Below, one piece after another: positions 60,410-64,000 of a DNA stretch of 64,000 nt (its first letter is position 1; the number at the start of each line of letters is the position of its first letter). The notes under the pieces were generated by a model. That model did not search any database and was not told where the DNA came from. It worked only from the letters and a program-made list of their open reading frames with translations. The position numbers and the translations under genes are program-made. The DNA lies in contig NZ_CP182486.1 of assembly GCF_052327305.1 (NCBI RefSeq), forward strand, positions 62,001-126,000, in the 5' to 3' direction. The stretch comes from Sphingobium sp052327305 (lineage in GTDB: Bacteria; Pseudomonadota; Alphaproteobacteria; Sphingomonadales; Sphingomonadaceae).

Positions 60410-61735
60410 CTATCCCGGTGAGCTGCGAGCGGTCGCTAACGCGACCACGTTATCTCCTGTTGAGGTGCGAGGTCTGCCGGCGACGCAGCGCTCGAGGTCG
60501 CGTGCCCAGGCGGTCAACGCCGTGCGCTTCTCTTCGAGCCAGTCATGTCTCTGATAGACCGCTGCGACGCCGCTCTTGCTGCGGCCGGAAAGGTGATTGA
60601 GCACGCTCTCTGTGACCTCGAAGCGTGTACCCAAGCGCTGGAGGCCGGTCGCCACAGTGCGACGGATATCGTGTACGCGCCAGGGAGCAATCACGAGCGT
60701 TTCGTCTTTCTCGTCCCGATCCTTGTTCAAAAGGACGGTCATTGCTGCGTCTAGCGCAGCTTTTGCCTTGCTGAATCCAGAGATCGACGTTTTGCCCGTC
60801 GTGCTGAACACGAGGCCCGATCGCGGCCATTCCGTTCTGCCCGCGCGCTTGTCGAGCAACCCGAGCGCCTGAGCGGGCAGGGGGACAAGATGCACTGAGG
60901 CATTCTTGGCCCGACTGGCAGGGAGCGTCCATAACCCCGCCGGCCGATCAAGCTCCGACCATTCGAGACCGGCAACTTCCTCCCTGCGCTGCCCCGTGAG
61001 CAGCAGCATCCGGTAGAAAGTGGGAAAGGGGTCGCTCAGAGCGTCCGCTGCTTTCCACAGGAGCCGCAGCTCCTCATCCGTTAGAACGCGGTCACGCGCG
61101 GCGGCGACCCTCGGTGCGCGTTCGTAATGCGGGGGAGGGTGGCCCAGCCAATTCAAGTAGCGCCGCAGGACCGCCCAGACGTTCCTCCGCAACGCGGCTT
61201 GGGAGCGATCAATCACGGCGAGGACGTCGTCGATGTCGTCCACCGCTACAGCAGCGGGTCGGAGGGCGCCGATCTTGGGCAGGATATGGAGCCGAAGGGT
61301 GCTCTCGTAGAAGGTGTAGGACGCCGGCGACTCTGCCTGCATATGCTCGAGGAACAGCGTGCTGCGCGCCTGCAAGGTGTCGCGCTCCGCCTTGACCTTT
61401 TCGGCCTTGCGGTGCTCGGCCAGCTCGGCGCGCTGAAGATCTGCTTCGCGCTCGGCCTCTGCAGGATCGATCCCGGTGCCTACCATCCGCGCGAGCTCTT
61501 CTGCTCGCGATCTGGCTTGCTCAGGCGTCCAGGGTCCGTGTGCTCCGATCGTGTACCGCTTGGGCGTGCCACGGCCGGAAACGCGATACTGAAAGATGTA
61601 CACCTTCTTGCCCGAGGGGAGGGCCTTGATGCCGAACCCCTTGGTCGATCCGCGCCCGTCATCCCAGACAAAAAACGGCGTCTCGGAGGCTTTCAAACCG
61701 TCCACCATACGCTTCGAGATGAATGCATTAGGCAA
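60410..61735 (-). CDS. int: Tyrosine integrase, P4 type, with arm-binding domain
   Basis: 441 aa from this TTG; a GTG at 61774 would add 13 residues but overlaps the putative arm sites. N-terminal arm-type DNA-binding domain (ISKRMVDGLKAS, GFGIKALPSGKKVYIFQYR), core-binding domain in the middle, and catalytic residues Arg in 'LTGQRREEVAGL', His-x-x-Arg in 'WRVHDIRRT', His in 'LNHLSG', nucleophile Tyr in 'AAVYQRHD'. It inserts the element into the tRNA-Arg 3' end and excises it with the AlpA-like protein. Confidence 0.93.
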   Translation of the reverse strand: MPNAFISKRMVDGLKASETPFFVWDDGRGSTKGFGIKALPSGKKVYIFQYRVSGRGTPKRYTIGAHGPWTPEQARSRAEELARMVGTGIDPAEAEREADLQRAELAEHRKAEKVKAERDTLQARSTLFLEHMQAESPASYTFYESTLRLHILPKIGALRPAAVAVDDIDDVLAVIDRSQAALRRNVWAVLRRYLNWLGHPPPHYERAPRVAAARDRVLTDEELRLLWKAADALSDPFPTFYRMLLLTGQRREEVAGLEWSELDRPAGLWTLPASRAKNASVHLVPLPAQALGLLDKRAGRTEWPRSGLVFSTTGKTSISGFSKAKAALDAAMTVLLNKDRDEKDETLVIAPWRVHDIRRTVATGLQRLGTRFEVTESVLNHLSGRSKSGVAAVYQRHDWLEEKRTALTAWARDLERCVAGRPRTSTGDNVVALATARSSPG

Positions 61736-61767
61736 GGGTCTTAGGGTCCGTTTTAGAGGGCTTCCAG

Positions 61768-61790
61768 CAATCACTCAGCAATCACATGAA
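61768..61790 (-). promoter_or_regulatory. Putative integrase arm-type sites, right end
   Basis: CAATCAC at 61768-61774 and 61779-61785 (11-bp period), the second followed by ATGAAC; it mirrors the pair at 41540-41557. Lying between the integrase and attR, it is where arm sites and the integrase promoter are expected, so binding could also repress the gene. Confidence 0.5.
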
Positions 61791-61889
61791 CGGAAATTGC
61801 AGGTGACCTTGGGAAACGGCGTATCTCTAAAACCGCAGCATTGCTAGATAAAATGAAACGTCAGGAAATCGCAGGATACGACTTTCTTT

Positions 61890-61940
61890 AGACTACGAAT
61901 CTGAGGGTCGGACGTTCGAATCGTTCCGGGTGCGCCATTT
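61890..61940 (+). repeat. attR: direct copy of the tRNA-Arg 3' end
   Basis: 51 bp identical to 41435-41485. It lacks the 5' half of the tRNA (the preceding bases are unrelated), so it is the right-hand attachment site and not a second tRNA. Confidence 0.93.
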
Positions 61941-62111
61941 CCTTCTGCATCCATAATCTCCCGATACCGCGAGCGTTATGCCAAGTCGCGATAACGAGAT
62001 GCGACGATCCAAGCATCATGTGCTGGGTCCATCTATATGGGAATCCTATCATCAGTTGCCTTCACGTCTGATCGGCGTGGCCTGCCTGACGCATTTCTCG
62101 GTCACGCCCTC
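61941..62111. other. Chromosomal gap right of attR
   Basis: 171 bp with no supported gene; the first chromosomal bases past the element. The promoter of the Rrf2 gene begins at its right edge. Confidence 0.5.
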
Positions 62112-62146
62112 TTGATTTCGGAATGTCTCGCAACATATAAAGTTGC
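62112..62146 (+). promoter_or_regulatory. Rrf2 promoter with operator dyad over the -10 box
   Basis: -35 TTGATT (62112-62117), 18-bp spacer, -10 TATAAA (62136-62141). A perfect dyad GCAAC-ATATAAA-GTTGC (62130-62146) spans the -10 and ends at the base before the ATG. The expected start site is the ATG itself, so the mRNA would be leaderless; no ribosome site is present. Confidence 0.6.
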
Positions 62147-62611
62147 ATGAAAAGAGATAGCCGACTTTCGGGCGTGCTTCACGTCCTCATGCACATGGCC
62201 GAACAGCCCGGACCGACCACATCGGAGGTGCTGGCACGCGCCATGAGAACCAACCCCGTTGTAATTCGTAGAATCATGGGGGGATTGCGCGACCGGGGCT
62301 ATGTCCATTCCGAAAAAGGCCATGGTGGCGGCTGGACGATCGCGTGCGATCTCACCACGGTCACGCTTCGCGACATCTACGATGCGCTCGGCGAGCCCGA
62401 GCTTCTGGCGATAGGCAATCGCGCCGACACCCCGGGATGCCTTGTCGAGCAGGCGGTCAACGCCGCTCTCGGTGGGACTTTCCACGAAGCCGAAGCGCTG
62501 CTCCTTCGCCGGTTCGGCGAAATCTCGCTCGCCGCGCTCAGCGCTGACTTTCACGCGCGCCTCGCCGAGCGGGGCGGATCACCCACCCTGGAGATCAACC
62601 ATGGAGCATGA
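62147..62611 (+). CDS. Rrf2 family transcriptional regulator
   Basis: 154 aa. Winged HTH: 'SRLSGVLHVLMHMAEQ', 'TTSEVLARAMRTNPVVIRRIMGGLRDRGYVHSEKGHGGGW' split. The three-Cys Fe-S motif of IscR/NsrR is absent; C67 and C98 could make it a thiol-redox sensor of the YwnA sort. A dyad over its own -10 suggests autorepression. Its last 11 bp overlap the flavoprotein gene, so it likely controls that operon. Confidence 0.85.
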   Translation: MKRDSRLSGVLHVLMHMAEQPGPTTSEVLARAMRTNPVVIRRIMGGLRDRGYVHSEKGHGGGWTIACDLTTVTLRDIYDALGEPELLAIGNRADTPGCLVEQAVNAALGGTFHEAEALLLRRFGEISLAALSADFHARLAERGGSPTLEINHGA

Positions 62612-63494
62612 CGCCGTTATCGTCGGAGGCGCCTTTGCCGGACTTGCCGCCGCGACTTATCTCGCCCGCGCGCGCCGGCGCGTCTGCGTCATTGACGCCC
62701 GCCAACCGCGCAATCGCTTCGCAGATGCGTCGCATGGTTATCTGGGTTTCGACGGTAGCGATCCGCTAACAATTCTTGCCAAGGCGCGGGATCAGCTCGC
62801 CGCTTATCCCACCGTTACCATGATCGAAGCCGAAGCGACCGAGGCGCGCATCCTGGGAGATAGGTTCATGGTCTCGCTGTCGAGCGGTGCAGAGGTGGCC
62901 GCTCGTAAAGCCATCCTTGCCTTCGGCCTACGCGACAGTCTGGAACCCATTCCCGGTTTGAAAGAACGCTGGGGCAAGACGGTGCTGCATTGTCCTTATT
63001 GTCACGGTTTCGAGTTCGCGGATCGGCAGCTTGGCGTGCTGTTTCGCACGCCGATGTCTGTCCATCAGGCATGTCTGGTCAGGGAGTGGGGTCCTACAAC
63101 CTTGTTCCTCAACGGTGCCGACCTCGACCCCGAAAGCGCGGAAACTCTTGCGAAACATCGCGTGATCGTAGAGCCGGGCCGCATGAAGCGGCTGGTTGGC
63201 GAGGGTTGCGCGCTGTCCGTCGCAGAACTGGAAGACGGGCGCACGAGGCCAATAGAGGCGCTCTATGTCGCACCGCAATCCTGTTTGGCCAGCCCGATAG
63301 CAGAGCAACTTGGCGCGGCGATCGACGACGGACCGATGGGACCGGTCATCAGGACAGATGCCGACCAGATGACCACCGTGCCAGGCGTCTACGCTGCTGG
63401 CGACATAGCCCGCGCACCGCACACCGTAAGCTGGGCGGTGGCGGATGGCGTCACCGCCGGAACATCGGCCCACCGCGCGCTCGTCTTCGACTGA
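62601..63494 (+). CDS. Thioredoxin-reductase-like NAD(P)/FAD-dependent oxidoreductase
   Basis: 297 aa. FAD-binding 'VIVGGAFAGLAAATYLARA', redox-active C131-x-x-C134 in 'HCPYCHGFE', and C-terminal FAD block 'VPGVYAAGDIARAPHTVSWAVADG'. There is no clear canonical NADPH GxGxxA motif in the middle, so its reductant and partner are uncertain. GGAG 9 nt before the ATG. Overlaps the Rrf2 gene and precedes the methyltransferase by 12 nt: one operon. Confidence 0.88.
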   Translation: MEHDAVIVGGAFAGLAAATYLARARRRVCVIDARQPRNRFADASHGYLGFDGSDPLTILAKARDQLAAYPTVTMIEAEATEARILGDRFMVSLSSGAEVAARKAILAFGLRDSLEPIPGLKERWGKTVLHCPYCHGFEFADRQLGVLFRTPMSVHQACLVREWGPTTLFLNGADLDPESAETLAKHRVIVEPGRMKRLVGEGCALSVAELEDGRTRPIEALYVAPQSCLASPIAEQLGAAIDDGPMGPVIRTDADQMTTVPGVYAAGDIARAPHTVSWAVADGVTAGTSAHRALVFD

Positions 63495-63506
63495 GCGCTG
63501 GGTCTG

Positions 63507-64000
63507 ATGCACCCCTTCACCGATCCGGCTATGGTCGCCAATTATGCAGAGAGCACGCCTCGCAAGGTGCCGGGCTTCGCGGACATTCATCGCATGGCGA
63601 TTGTTCTCCTGGCGGAACACGCCCCGGAAGCAGCGGACATCTTGGTCGTGGGGGCCGGCGGAGGTCTCGAACTGAAAGCTTTTGCAGAGGCAAAACCGCA
63701 TTGGCGTTTCGTAGGAGTGGACCCGGCGGCCGAGATGCTGGACCTCGCACGCCGCATCCTTGGTCCCTCTAGATCAAGGGTCGAGTTGCTACGAGGCTAT
63801 ATTGACGATGTGCCGACAAGGCCATTTGATGGCGCAACCTGTCTGCTCACATTGCACTTTCTGCCTAAGGATGAGCGGCTGCGCACTTTGCAGGAAATTT
63901 ATAGAAGACTGAGGCCCGGTGCAGCTCTGGTCGTCGCCCATCATAGTATTCCTGAGGATGGAGACTTCGCGACGTGGTTTGCCCGGTCGGTCGCATTCTC
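63507..64000 (+). CDS. Class I SAM-dependent methyltransferase, 5' part (runs off the window)
   Basis: At least 164 aa, frame open to the right edge. SAM-binding glycine motif 'ILVVGAGGGLEL', acidic ribose-binding 'FVGVDPAAEML', and 'TCLLTLHFLPKDERLRTLQEIYRRLRPGAAL' split, as in ubiquinone/UbiE-like methyltransferases. Twelve nt past the flavoprotein, so same operon. Substrate unknown. Confidence 0.8.
   Translation, partial: MHPFTDPAMVANYAESTPRKVPGFADIHRMAIVLLAEHAPEAADILVVGAGGGLELKAFAEAKPHWRFVGVDPAAEMLDLARRILGPSRSRVELLRGYIDDVPTRPFDGATCLLTLHFLPKDERLRTLQEIYRRLRPGAALVVAHHSIPEDGDFATWFARSVAF

Larger units (their letters stand above)
41435..61940. mobile_element. Integrated element in tRNA-Arg: phage satellite or reduced prophage (~20.5 kb)
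   Basis: Bounded by perfect 51-bp direct repeats (41435-41485 and 61890-61940), the left one being the 3' end of tRNA-Arg. A tyrosine integrase faces inward from the right end. Content: a leftward early cassette (integrase, AlpA-like, winged-helix, coiled-coil genes), a tape-measure-like protein, a large secreted protein and a patchwork of small hypotheticals with SRAP, HNH and SNase-like proteins. There is no terminase, portal, capsid, baseplate, lysin or conjugation gene, so it cannot be a self-sufficient phage or ICE. Codon and base use vary from gene to gene, suggesting several sources. Confidence 0.88.

Noticed and set aside
41486..61889. CRISPR array, restriction-modification or known anti-phage system in the element
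   Set aside because: No regularly spaced repeats, no methylase and no recognised defence family; the HNH-like protein alone is not enough.
61890..61940. Second tRNA-Arg gene
   Set aside because: Only the 3' half is present; the 5' arm and D-arm are missing. It is attR.

Overview
The window looks like chromosome of a GC-rich alphaproteobacterium of the order Sphingomonadales. The reasons are two secreted proteins with the sphingomonad PEPxxWA-CTERM sorting tail, the cckA - response regulator - recA - alaS gene order, a recA LexA box of the alphaproteobacterial GTTC-N7-GTTC form, and small families (DUF4169, DUF5818, DUF6961) that I associate with sphingomonads. Genus cannot be fixed from sequence alone.

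Layout. (1) About 1-7000 is one edge of an exopolysaccharide/surface-glycan locus: the tail of one glycosyltransferase, a second glycosyltransferase, an AT-richer acyltransferase-3, a secreted parallel beta-helix lyase, an FrhB-like iron-sulfur protein, and a Wzx-like flippase. (2) About 7371-41319 is ordinary core genome: a PEP-CTERM protein, an I78 inhibitor, RNase D, aspS, ldhA, ppk2, greB, slt, dapA, smpB, a DUF2062 protein, cckA with its response regulator, recA, alaS, a CPA2 antiporter, ychF, a DUF2490 protein, phoX, an rlpA-like lipoprotein, pth, rplY, two TraB/GumN proteins, glyQS and ppdK. (3) tRNA-Arg(ACG) lies at 41406-41482. A perfect 51-bp copy of its 3' end recurs at 61890-61940, so 41.4-61.9 kb is an integrated element of about 20.5 kb with a P4-type tyrosine integrase next to the right end. 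(4) From 62147 the chromosome resumes with an Rrf2 regulator, a thioredoxin-reductase-like flavoprotein and a methyltransferase that runs off the window.

The element. Right of about 55 kb is a leftward early cassette: integrase, two small hypotheticals, a 223-aa unknown, an AlpA-like regulator, two tandem paralogous winged-helix proteins (replication-initiator-like) and two coiled-coil proteins. The middle holds an 845-aa secreted unknown protein and one intact phage tape-measure-like gene (1091 aa) with no terminase, portal, capsid or other tail gene. The left part is a patchwork of cargo: SRAP, HNH and SNase-like proteins, a PEP-CTERM protein, small membrane peptides and short DUF genes. 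It reads as a phage satellite or a heavily reduced prophage rather than a complete phage. Each end carries a pair of CAATCAC motifs 11 bp apart, which look like integrase arm-type sites.

Most worth following: the element with its orphan tape-measure gene and large secreted cargo protein, the arm-site pattern, the paralogous winged-helix pair, and the Rrf2 promoter, where a dyad overlaps the -10 box and the mRNA appears leaderless. I found no CRISPR array, no rRNA, no insertion sequence and no recognised anti-phage system.
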